Shown: in pieces, positions 8,143 to 13,250 of the stretch
Layout: every line of letters starts with the position of its first letter
How positions within the stretch are numbered: the stretch's first letter is position 1
Origin: JBBTVI01 sp038063315
Lineage (GTDB): Bacteria; Patescibacteriota; Minisyncoccia; Sungbacterales; HO2-52-23
Length of the DNA stretch: 20,543 nt
Assembly: GCA_038063315.1 (NCBI GenBank)
Contig: JBBTVI010000016.1
Coordinates: forward strand, 1-20,543
Direction of reading: 5' to 3'
Translations under genes and position numbers: made by a program
Notes under the pieces: model-generated
The model's input: only the letters and a program-made list of their open reading frames with translations
What the model was told of the DNA's origin: nothing
Databases searched by the model: none

Positions 8143-8183
8143 AACGAAAGTTGCGGCTTTCATTTGTCGCTCACAAACGCATC

Positions 8184-8217
8184 GCGGATCCCCAAAAAGG
8201 ATCCGCTTTTATTTTAT
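8184..8217 (+). terminator. Terminator of the transporter-like gene
   Basis: Perfect 8-bp stem GCGGATCC (8184-8191) / GGATCCGC (8199-8206), 7-nt loop, then TTTTATTTTATT. It lies 42 bp after the stop of the transporter-like gene and faces the minus-strand terminator at 8234-8261. Confidence 0.88.
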
Positions 8218-8233
8218 TCGCTAATTTCACACC

Positions 8234-8261
8234 AAATAAAAAGGCGGACGATGCGCCGCCT
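8234..8261 (-). terminator. Terminator of the small membrane protein gene
   Basis: AGGCGG (8242-8247) / CCGCCT (8256-8261) stem. Read on the minus strand it is followed by a T-rich run (A-rich 8234-8242 on plus). It overlaps the TAG stop of the gene it ends. Confidence 0.75.
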
Positions 8262-8643
8262 AAATCCATTTCCACCAAAAGTAGAGAAAAAGAGCATAAT
8301 AGATGAAATAAACAAACGTCCTGTGGGAATGTCGCCATTCTATGAGATTTGGGTGATGTTCCTCACAGTATTCTTCTCCATTAAGTTCCACCAAGATATC
8401 TTCGTAAATGTGTCGAGGGACAGAAAGCAAAACATAAAGGAAAAACCACCACCCCATCCACATCGTAAATCCGTTTCTACCAACAAAATGATCGAAGATA
8501 AAAGCAGCACCGATCATTATCGGCTCATCATAGGATCGTCCGTCTTTACCAACAAAAACTCCGGGTAAGAGTTTGTTGAAAAGAGGCAATACCCAAAACC
8601 CAACCACTGCGACCAGGATACTACCAACAACGGCATGAACCAT
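8260..8643 (-). CDS. Hypothetical membrane protein, 127 aa
   Basis: Not recognised. The N-terminus (residues 2-22) is a hydrophobic helix; a second lies around 42-52, a third at about 60-77, and the C-terminus (about 109-126) is an aromatic helix ending FLYFWWKWI. A polar loop at about 82-103 holds VELNGEEYCEEHHPN and RHSHR, so clustered Glu, Cys and His could bind metal; this is speculation. GGGAG lies 8 nt before ATG 8643 (an overlapping out-of-frame ATG sits 5 nt earlier). It has its own promoter and terminator, which supports a real single-gene unit. Confidence 0.7.
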   Translation of the reverse strand: MVHAVVGSILVAVVGFWVLPLFNKLLPGVFVGKDGRSYDEPIMIGAAFIFDHFVGRNGFTMWMGWWFFLYVLLSVPRHIYEDILVELNGEEYCEEHHPNLIEWRHSHRTFVYFIYYALFLYFWWKWI

Positions 8644-8667
8644 CGCATTGCTCCCTTTTTTTCAGAA

Positions 8668-8697
8668 AATATAGGAACTATCATTCTTGTAACACAA
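8668..8697 (-). promoter_or_regulatory. Sigma70-type promoter of the 127-aa gene
   Basis: On the minus strand: TTGTGT (8692-8697), 18-bp spacer, TATATT (8668-8673), then about 24 nt to the ATG with a GGGAG ribosome site between. Confidence 0.6.
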
Positions 8698-8747
8698 CGC
8701 ATCCGTTTATGCAAAAGTTTGTTTTTTGTTTACTTTCGGAAAACTTT

Positions 8748-9005
8748 CTACTCTTTCAAACTATTTTCAATCCGTTTCCGCAACTGATTATACGCTCGTT
8801 TATAATCCTTCAATCGTGATTCTCGTATCCGTGCATCTTTTTCAGATTTGTATGCCTCATAATAAATCAACTCGAAAGGCTTTCGTGGGGCCGTTGAACG
8901 AACGAGACCCTTATTGTGTTCCATAAACCTCCGTTTCAAATCAGAAGTTGAACCAGTATAGCATTTCCCGTCCTTCCTACTTTTTATGAGATAAACATAA
9001 AACAT
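8748..9005 (-). CDS. Small GIY-YIG nuclease
   Basis: An 85-residue stand-alone GIY-YIG domain of the UvrC/homing-endonuclease fold. Motif residues seen: Y3-V-Y5 (GIY equivalent), Y16-T-G18 (YIG equivalent), the catalytic-type arginine in DLKRRFMEH (R25/R26), and the metal-ligand glutamate in RIRESRLK (E62). The ATG at 9005 starts directly at MFYVYLIKS, the usual family start; an upstream in-frame ATG at 9041 lies in repeat-derived sequence. The gene is on the same strand as tRNA-Gly and downstream of it. Between them lie a palindrome copying the tRNA trailer and a degenerate copy just before the start. Cellular role of this class is not established; a selfish or repeat-associated nuclease is possible. 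Confidence 0.88.
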   Translation of the reverse strand: MFYVYLIKSRKDGKCYTGSTSDLKRRFMEHNKGLVRSTAPRKPFELIYYEAYKSEKDARIRESRLKDYKRAYNQLRKRIENSLKE

Positions 9006-9028
9006 AGTGGTGAAAGCAAGATAAAGAG

Positions 9029-9050
9029 CGTGCTCTCCCACTTACTAAAC
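9029..9050. repeat. Degenerate tRNA-Gly trailer repeat
   Basis: Read on the minus strand, TTTAGTAAGTGGGAGAGCACGCTC closely matches the left arm and centre of the palindrome at 9119-9160 (TATAGTAGGTGGGAGAGC then CCGCTC), with few differences. It lies 24 bp upstream of the GIY-YIG start codon. Confidence 0.7.
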
Positions 9051-9118
9051 CGAAAAGTCATTCCCGGGCAATACAAAGTTATTGCGGAAAATAACTGTGT
9101 TGAGCAAAAAGGCAATTC

Positions 9119-9160
9119 TGTATAGTAGGTGGGAGAGCGGGCTCTCCCACCTACTATACA
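9119..9160. repeat. Perfect palindrome of the tRNA-Gly trailer
   Basis: Two perfect 20-bp inverted arms (9119-9138 and 9141-9160) around a GG centre; the left arm is TGTATAGTAGGTGGGAGAGC. The same 20 bases occur at 9228-9247, where they form the 3' flank and last three bases of tRNA-Gly. The hairpin is not followed by a T run, so it is not an ordinary terminator. Confidence 0.9.
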
Positions 9161-9227
9161 CAAGGGCAAGAGTTGGTAAAACAAAGGTGATACTGTTTAG
9201 CCTTTTTCATCTCCACAATAAACTTTT

Positions 9228-9247
9228 TGTATAGTAGGTGGGAGAGC
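9228..9247. repeat. tRNA-Gly trailer copy of the palindrome arm
   Basis: Identical to the left arm of the palindrome at 9119-9138. It overlaps tRNA-Gly by three bases and on the minus strand forms its 3' trailer (CTCTCCCACCTACTATACA). Confidence 0.9.
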
Positions 9248-9315
9248 GGGAGACGGGGATCGAACCCGCGTACTCGGCTTGGAAGGCCGATGCACTACCA
9301 CTGTGCTACTCCCGC
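9245..9315 (-). tRNA. tRNA-Gly (anticodon TCC)
   Basis: Cloverleaf read on the minus strand: acceptor GCGGGAG/CTCCCGC (7 bp), D arm GCAC/GTGC, anticodon stem TCGGC/GCCGA with loop CTTCCAA (anticodon TCC, reads GGA), T arm GCGGG/CCCGT with loop TTCGATC, discriminator T as usual for bacterial tRNA-Gly. CCA is not encoded; the next bases are CTC, so a CCA-adding enzyme is needed. Confidence 0.95.
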
Positions 9316-9341
9316 ATAAACGCCTGATTCGCCGCACCACC

Positions 9342-9371
9342 ATCATACCGCAATCGTCGCGCGTTTGACAA
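9342..9371 (-). promoter_or_regulatory. Promoter of tRNA-Gly
   Basis: On the minus strand: TTGTCA (9366-9371), 18-bp spacer, TATGAT (9342-9347), 26 bp before the mature tRNA 5' end. Both hexamers are close to sigma70 consensus. Confidence 0.75.
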
Positions 9372-9381
9372 ATAATGGAGT

Positions 9382-9419
9382 ACCCGCCTTCGCTCGCCTT
9401 CAGCGAGCTTCGGACGGGT
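9382..9419. repeat. Short palindromic repeat CCCGCCTTCGCTCG...
   Basis: An imperfect inverted repeat: ACCCG (9382-9386) with CGGGT (9415-9419), and an inner CGCTCGC/GCGAGC stem. It lies between the tRNA-Gly promoter and the dihydroorotate dehydrogenase-like terminator. No gene is seen in 9316-9552. Confidence 0.6.
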
Positions 9420-9507
9420 TATTCTCCTCGCCTACCCCCAAACCACCATGCGCCCGTCAACGGCGGATATCCTGCAACAAACTGCGTGGTATTTAGCGCG
9501 AAGGAGA

Positions 9508-9543
9508 ATAAAAAAAGCGTCCCGACTATAAAAATCGGAACGC
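9508..9543 (-). terminator. Terminator of the dihydroorotate dehydrogenase-like gene
   Basis: Nine-pair stem (one G-T pair) GCGTCCCGA (9517-9525) / TCGGAACGC (9535-9543) with a 9-nt loop. On the minus strand a run of seven T follows. It sits 9 bp after the stop codon. Confidence 0.88.
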
Positions 9544-9552
9544 GTGCGAAAA

Positions 9553-10449
9553 TCAAGATGCCATACTTTCGAGAAACTCAGCAAGGAGCGCGCTGAACAC
9601 CTGCTCGCGCCGCTCAAGGTACGCTGTAGCCACCTGCACAGCCGCAGCGCCGCTCTCGCGATACTCCCAAATGTCTCTGCCGTGCGTGATGCCGCCGACG
9701 CCGATGATCTGAATATGTTTCGGCAGAATACCGCACAGTTGCCGGACCTGTCCAAGTCCGATCGGTTTTATTGCGGGTCCGGCCAGTCCCGCGAGGCCGC
9801 CGCCCGGCGTGATTCTCGGTTTTATGCCGTTATAGCTGAACGCATTGGGAAACGTGTTTACCGTCGTCACGACTTTCACCAATTTGGACTCACCGATGAC
9901 ATGCGCCACTTCGGCAAGCGCAAACGGATCAGAAAACGACGAAATCTTAGCTGAGACCTTTGCGTCGGCTCCGACTGCATTCTCGACCCACCGAAGAATC
10001 TCAGAGACCAGCGCCGGGTCAAAGCAAGCGATTCGTTTCTGCGTACTGCCCTCCCATACATTCGGACAGCCGAGATTCAACTCCACGAGATCAGCTCCGC
10101 CAACGAATACGATCTCTGCAAGCTCTGCGTATTCCTCCGGCGAACCCGCGACGCTTACGAAAAGCGGTTTGCCGTGACCATGAGCGACGGCGACCATCTC
10201 CGGAAGCGCACTTGCGTAGTACCGCGCGCCGCGATTCGGAAGACCGAGTGAGTTGAGCGAATAAATCGGTCCCGCCCAGTATACATCACCCGTATTGCCC
10301 GTTCGCGGCTCAACGGTGATTGAGCCGACCACGACCGCCGCGCTCGCGGAACGCGACAGTTCCTTTACGTCTTCCTGAGTACATCCTCCTCCGCTGACGG
10401 ACGGTTGTGGATCGTCAAATCCATAAGCGTACATATCCGTCGCGACCAC
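9553..10449 (-). CDS. Class 1 dihydroorotate dehydrogenase-like flavoprotein
   Basis: TIM-barrel FMN protein of the DHOD family; DHOD oxidises dihydroorotate to orotate in pyrimidine synthesis. Seen: the phosphate/FMN loop with VSGGG near the N-terminus, the substrate segment LNSLGLPN (about 65-72), ELNLGCPNV with the class 1A-type catalytic cysteine (C128), AKIS (lysine of the barrel), the C-terminal IIGVGGITHG, and AAAVQVATA. Odd: class 1 enzymes have TKS(S/T)TLE near residue 42 with a conserved active-site lysine; here it is VGSITVE (G42). The NSIGNG region is VNTFPNAFSYNG. It may therefore be a diverged or altered-substrate member. GTG 10449 or ATG 10434 are possible starts; both overlap the 3' end of the upstream gene by 70-85 nt in another frame. 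Confidence 0.8.
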   Translation of the reverse strand: MVATDMYAYGFDDPQPSVSGGGCTQEDVKELSRSASAAVVVGSITVEPRTGNTGDVYWAGPIYSLNSLGLPNRGARYYASALPEMVAVAHGHGKPLFVSVAGSPEEYAELAEIVFVGGADLVELNLGCPNVWEGSTQKRIACFDPALVSEILRWVENAVGADAKVSAKISSFSDPFALAEVAHVIGESKLVKVVTTVNTFPNAFSYNGIKPRITPGGGLAGLAGPAIKPIGLGQVRQLCGILPKHIQIIGVGGITHGRDIWEYRESGAAAVQVATAYLERREQVFSALLAEFLESMAS

Positions 10450-10667
10450 AGAAAACCCTGAATAAAACCGAGCCAGCGGAATGTTTTGTCCATTCGGCCC
10501 TCATGGACGAACCCACTCATTTTGTCGAGCATGCCATGACAATGGCTGAACCCCCTTGCCGACGATTCGAGGAGCCGGTGATAAGAATGATCCTCCTTTT
10601 TGACGCCACTCTTTTCGAATCGTCTCCGGTATATCTCGATGACTTCCAAGACCTTTTCAGGAGTCAT
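10365..10667 (-). CDS. Conserved-looking hypothetical protein, 100 aa
   Basis: Function unknown. A soluble 100-residue protein: MTPEKVLEVIEIYRRRFEK predicts a first helix, followed by a His/Cys-containing GFSHCHGMLDKM, then GRMDKTFRWLGFIQGFLW and a C-terminal IHNRPSAEEDV. From memory, small proteins of this style occur in Patescibacteria genomes; that is not checked here. ATG 10667 has an AAGGA ribosome site 9 nt upstream. Its stop lies inside the DHOD-like gene (85-nt overlap in a different frame), so the two may be translationally coupled. The stop codon of the preceding 38-codon reading frame lies 1 nt upstream of its ATG. Confidence 0.7.
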   Translation of the reverse strand: MTPEKVLEVIEIYRRRFEKSGVKKEDHSYHRLLESSARGFSHCHGMLDKMSGFVHEGRMDKTFRWLGFIQGFLWSRRICTLMDLTIHNRPSAEEDVLRKT

Positions 10668-10668
10668 G

Positions 10669-10785
10669 CTATTTCTTCCTTTCCCCGCCTTGTCTCAAAT
10701 TGGAAAGGTACAGCGCCAGTCCGACGATCGGACTGATTACCCCAAGCACAATAACAAATGTACTAGAAAAATCAACGTTATTCAA
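10669..10785 (-). CDS. Possible 38-aa single-helix membrane micro-protein
   Basis: A short reading frame beginning TTG at 10785, with AGG about 5 nt before it, and ending TAG 1 nt before the ATG of the 100-aa gene (TAGCATG). The product has a short polar N-terminus, one convincing helix (FVIVLGVISPIVGLALYL) and a basic tail ending GGERKK, as expected for a positive-inside membrane micro-protein. The tight junction with the next gene supports co-translation. Against it: the non-ATG start, and its position directly after a terminator hairpin (10801-10829). A weak internal promoter-like pair (TTGAAT, 17 bp, TACATT) would start transcription inside the frame. Confidence 0.42.
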   Translation of the reverse strand: MNNVDFSSTFVIVLGVISPIVGLALYLSNLRQGGERKK

Positions 10786-10800
10786 CGATACCTGCCTGAT

Positions 10801-10829
10801 TTAAGAAAAGAGCCGACGCTGTGTCGGCT
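10801..10829 (-). terminator. Terminator of the 234-aa gene
   Basis: Perfect 7-bp stem AGCCGAC (10811-10817) / GTCGGCT (10823-10829), 5-nt loop. On the minus strand it is followed by CTTTTCTT. It lies 14 bp beyond the 234-aa gene. Confidence 0.78.
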
Positions 10830-10843
10830 TGCTCAAGCTTAAC

Positions 10844-11548
10844 TTATTTTTCCAGCAGCATTAGCCCCCGATTAAGGAATAAGCCTCGCTGGGTCCCATA
10901 ATCGTAGCCAGTTCTCTCAAAAAAACTCATAGCTTTTTCTATATCATCCCGCGAACACTTCTCAGCCCTGACGATACTCTCGTACTCTCGAAGCTCGCGA
11001 ATGAGTCCGTCCACAATCTCTGTTGATATTTCCACACTGTATACGTCTTCAACGAGGATTTTAAGAACCGGATGTGTAAACAAAAAAGCTCTCATGGCTG
11101 GAGGGTCGCCACCAAATAATTGTGTGTGCCACCACTGGTAAAGCCGCAACTCTTTATATCTTGCTACGGCATGCGCGTGAGGTTTGTACTCTTCGTAAGC
11201 TTTGCCGCTACTGATATCTTCCAGCGAATACCCATTTTTTAGATATTCAAGAACTTCCCATTTTTCATGAGCTTCTGCAGCTATGCCCAAGAACCTATCC
11301 TGCTCTATTAGCTGAAATATAATGGCGGCTTCTTTGGGAAATCTTTTCTGGATATAAGGTCCTTTCTGATACCTCTCAAAAGCGATATCCACTTCTTGTG
11401 ATTGCACCTCATTCCAGTAAGCAAACGCATGGATGCGGTCTGCAATGACCTTGTCGTTGAGTTTAGTACGGAAATACGACCGTGTTTTGGGCGTTTCGCA
11501 ACACAACAAGCCAAAGAAATGGACCAAGAGAAGTAAGGCGTTGTTCAT
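10844..11548 (-). CDS. Hypothetical protein, 234 aa
   Basis: Not recognised. The N-terminus MNNALLLLVHFFGLLCCE is hydrophobic and ends in a cysteine pair, which could be a short signal/anchor or simply a buried helix. The rest is soluble and mainly helical with many charged and aromatic residues (KAYEEYKPHAHAVARYKELRLYQWWH, residues about 123-148), and ends in an RGLFLNRGLMLLEK segment. The overall style (a compact helical domain of about 230 residues with YxKGPYI near residue 60) is reminiscent of Panacea/DUF4065-type proteins found beside toxin-antitoxin genes, but this is only a guess. AGGAG lies 7-8 nt before ATG 11548. A near-consensus promoter and a terminator make it a single-gene unit. 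Confidence 0.72.
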   Translation of the reverse strand: MNNALLLLVHFFGLLCCETPKTRSYFRTKLNDKVIADRIHAFAYWNEVQSQEVDIAFERYQKGPYIQKRFPKEAAIIFQLIEQDRFLGIAAEAHEKWEVLEYLKNGYSLEDISSGKAYEEYKPHAHAVARYKELRLYQWWHTQLFGGDPPAMRAFLFTHPVLKILVEDVYSVEISTEIVDGLIRELREYESIVRAEKCSRDDIEKAMSFFERTGYDYGTQRGLFLNRGLMLLEK

Positions 11549-11588
11549 CGACCTATCTCCTTTTTCTTTTTTTCAAGTTCTAGCTACT

Positions 11589-11617
11589 AGCATACAGATA
11601 CCACCAACAACAGTCAA
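11589..11617 (-). promoter_or_regulatory. Strong promoter of the 234-aa gene
   Basis: On the minus strand: TTGACT (11612-11617), 17-bp spacer, TATGCT (11589-11594), about 40 nt before the ATG, with AGGAG between. Confidence 0.8.
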
Positions 11618-11849
11618 TTTCGCGCTGTTACAGTTGAGAATGACGCCAATGAACCGGCGCCACATTCGTTCAACTACTAAACTCCTCCACGATCGTAAGA
11701 AGGTTTAGTGATTGATATAATTTGCAAGGTAAAAAATGGACTATACGGAAAATGTACTTATTTTACCCTTCGACTCCGAAAGCGCGGGGGCTTGTCCTTC
11801 GATTGTCTCAGGACCATGAGCGGGGTCGAATGGCCGCCGCGTATTTCAC

Positions 11850-11879
11850 TTGTCATTGAGACCCCGTTCGTGGTAATTT
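11850..11879 (+). promoter_or_regulatory. Promoter of the toxin-antitoxin-rdgB unit
   Basis: TTGTCA (11850-11855), 18-bp spacer ending in TGg, TAATTT (11874-11879). A transcript starting about 7 nt later begins at or next to the ATG at 11886, so the mRNA would be leaderless. Confidence 0.6.
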
Positions 11880-11885
11880 TAATGC

Positions 11886-12104
11886 ATGAATACAATCACA
11901 ATTCCCAGACATATAGCATCCAAAGGCGATTTGGTCCTTATACCCAAGAAGGAATACGACGTGTTGTTGCAGCACGCATACATTAAAGAATTTTCGCCGA
12001 CCGCATCACAAAAGAGGGCACTGGCAAGAGCCGAACGAAATTTTGAAAAAGGGGAAACGCTCTCATATCATGAGCTCGCTAGAAAACTGGGATTTACGCG
12101 TTGA
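11886..12104 (+). CDS. Type II antitoxin
   Basis: A 72-residue protein preceding and overlapping a RelE-like toxin gene. The N-terminus MNTITIPRHIASKGDLVLIPKKEYDVLL has a beta-strand pattern like the DNA-binding or dimerising half of AbrB/Phd-type antitoxins; the C-terminal half (SQKRALARAERNFEKGETLSYHELARKLGF) is charged and helical, as expected for the toxin-wrapping part. The overlap with the next gene and the small size are the main evidence. No ribosome site; the start falls on the predicted transcription start. It probably represses its own promoter, as such antitoxins usually do. Confidence 0.82.
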   Translation: MNTITIPRHIASKGDLVLIPKKEYDVLLQHAYIKEFSPTASQKRALARAERNFEKGETLSYHELARKLGFTR

Positions 12105-12339
12105 CCCGGGTGTTTTCAAGAGGTTGCAACGGATGCCTCGGCGTGATGCCGAGGTCGTTCTTCAAATAATGCGCTTATTGCCGGTGAATCCTTATTTCGG
12201 AGATATTCAAAAATTGAGGGGCGAGCATGACGCATGGCGTCGTCGCGTCGGTTCGTATCGAATTTTTTACCGGATCAAAACTCAAGAAAAAGTAATCCTC
12301 GTCTTCCATCTCGAACGGAGAGGATCTAAAACGTATTGA
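12070..12339 (+). CDS. RelE/ParE-superfamily toxin
   Basis: An 89-residue protein with the RelE fold pattern: WDLRVDPGVFKRLQRMPRRDAEVVLQIM, then NPYFGDIQKLRG, then the core strands WRRRVGSYRIFYRIK and VILVFHLERRGSKTY. RelE toxins cut mRNA in the ribosomal A site and ParE toxins poison gyrase; the basic residues in the core strand (R-rich WRRRVGSYR) and a C-terminal Tyr favour the RelE side, but this is not proven. Start at ATG 12070 overlaps the antitoxin by 35 nt; ATG 12043 would add nine residues. Only 6 nt separate its stop from rdgB, so the two are probably co-transcribed. Confidence 0.88.
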   Translation: MSSLENWDLRVDPGVFKRLQRMPRRDAEVVLQIMRLLPVNPYFGDIQKLRGEHDAWRRRVGSYRIFYRIKTQEKVILVFHLERRGSKTY

Positions 12340-12345
12340 TAGCCC

Positions 12346-12948
12346 ATGAAAAAACTTCTTATCGCAACGCGCTCAAAGGGAAAATTTCCCGAAATTCAGG
12401 CGATGCTTCGGGATTTGCCGTATGATCTTATCAGTTTACGCGAGGCCGAGACCATTCCGCTCGATTTTGAGGTTGAAGAGCCCGCGATGACATTCGAGGG
12501 TAATGCGATCATCAAGGCGATGATATACGGAAACAAATCCGGACTCCTGACGCTCGCGGATGACGCGGGCCTTGAAGTGGATGCGTTGGACGGACGGCCC
12601 GGGGTGCTCACCGCGCGCTACGCCCCGGGAACTGATGAGGATCGCTACCGAAAACTCCTTGATGAACTCCGCGGCGTCCCGGACGAGAAACGCACCGCGC
12701 GATTCCGCGCGGTCATTGCCATCTACGATCCCGCAAACGGAAAACTCCGAACTGCTGAAGGCGTCTATGAGGGAGTGATCCTCTGTGAACCGCGCGGCAC
12801 GGACGGATTTGGTTATGATCCGGTTTTCTTTAATCCGACCCTGCAAAAGACGAACGCGGAGATGTCGGTTGAAGAGAAAAATGCCGTGAGTCACCGCGGC
12901 GCCGCGTTGAGAAAGGCGCGCGCTCTGCTTGAAACCGAACATTTTTAA
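12346..12948 (+). CDS. rdgB: dITP/XTP pyrophosphatase (HAM1/RdgB family)
   Basis: Hydrolyses non-canonical purine triphosphates (dITP, XTP) to monophosphates and pyrophosphate, keeping them out of DNA and RNA. Seen: the N-terminal LLIATRSKGKFPEI (usual TxNxGKxxE), TFEGNAIIKA, ADDAGLEVDALDGRPGVLTARYA (usual DDSGLEVDALxGxPGVxSARY, with Ala for the usual Ser), GTDGFGYDPVFF and the closing SHRGAALRKA. Length 200 is normal. It follows the toxin gene by 6 nt without its own clear promoter or ribosome site, so its expression is likely tied to the toxin-antitoxin promoter. A strong terminator follows. Confidence 0.96.
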   Translation: MKKLLIATRSKGKFPEIQAMLRDLPYDLISLREAETIPLDFEVEEPAMTFEGNAIIKAMIYGNKSGLLTLADDAGLEVDALDGRPGVLTARYAPGTDEDRYRKLLDELRGVPDEKRTARFRAVIAIYDPANGKLRTAEGVYEGVILCEPRGTDGFGYDPVFFNPTLQKTNAEMSVEEKNAVSHRGAALRKARALLETEHF

Positions 12949-12965
12949 CTTGATATGGTCGAAAC

Positions 12966-12992
12966 AAAAAACGGACCCTGCGTCCGTTTTTT
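12966..12992 (+). terminator. Bidirectional terminator after rdgB
   Basis: ACGGAC (12971-12976) / GTCCGT (12982-12987), extended by A and T runs on both sides, followed by TTTTTTGTTTT. It can stop rdgB on plus and tRNA-Pro transcription on minus. Confidence 0.88.
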
Positions 12993-13005
12993 GTTTTGCA
13001 TTTAG

Positions 13006-13076
13006 TCGGGGTGGGGAGAATCGGACTCCCGCTACAAGACCCCCAGCCTTGCGTACTACCATTATACTACACCCCG
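13006..13076 (-). tRNA. tRNA-Pro (anticodon GGG)
   Basis: Minus-strand cloverleaf: acceptor CGGGGTG/CACCCCG, D stem GTAT/GTAC, anticodon stem CAAGG/TCTTG with loop CTGGGGG (anticodon GGG, G37 as typical for Pro), T stem GGGAG/CTCCC, discriminator A. CCA not encoded (next bases CTA). The T loop reads TCCGATT, with C where nearly all tRNAs have U55. A repeat-element end lies 30 bp upstream. Confidence 0.92.
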
Positions 13077-13105
13077 AAAATTTTTAGTCCGGCTTATTTT
13101 TTCTT

Positions 13106-13250
13106 AGAAACTGTTGAAAAAGCCCCCCCCATCCGTCATTGCGAGCGACAGAATGGAGCGAAGCAATCCAGTTTATGCGTCATACAGTAAGGGGCTGCAT
13201 GGATTGCTTCGTCGCTGCTGCTCCTCGCAATGACTTTTTCAACAGTTTCT
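13106..13250. mobile_element. MITE-like palindromic element with perfect terminal inverted repeats
   Basis: Perfect 17-bp terminal inverted repeats AGAAACTGTTGAAAAAG (13106-13122) and its complement (13234-13250). Inside are GTCATTGCGAG (13135-13145) / CTCGCAATGAC (13224-13234), GAAGCAATCC and GGATTGCTTCGTC. No coding capacity for a transposase, so any movement would need an outside enzyme. The right half encodes the C-terminal tail of PepA. Confidence 0.85.

Larger units (their letters stand above)
11549..11885. other. Spacer between divergent units
   Basis: No supported gene. From left to right: the ribosome site and promoter of the 234-aa gene, an imperfect inverted repeat with arms ACTAAAC (11676-11682) and GTTTAGT (11703-11709), an orphan extended -10 TGaTATAAT (11714-11721), a 27-codon frame starting near 11735 that runs into a repeat, the repeat with CTTCGACTCC and CTCAGGACCATGAGCGGGGT (about 11767-11832), and the antitoxin promoter. 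Confidence 0.6.

Noticed and set aside
9119..9160. Palindrome read as a transcription terminator
   Set aside because: There is no T run on either strand, and the arms copy the tRNA-Gly trailer, so a repeat or target role fits better.
11735..11818. 27-codon frame starting MDYTENVLIL downstream of an orphan TATAAT
   Set aside because: It runs straight into a dispersed repeat and stops; at best a remnant of a gene cut by the repeat.
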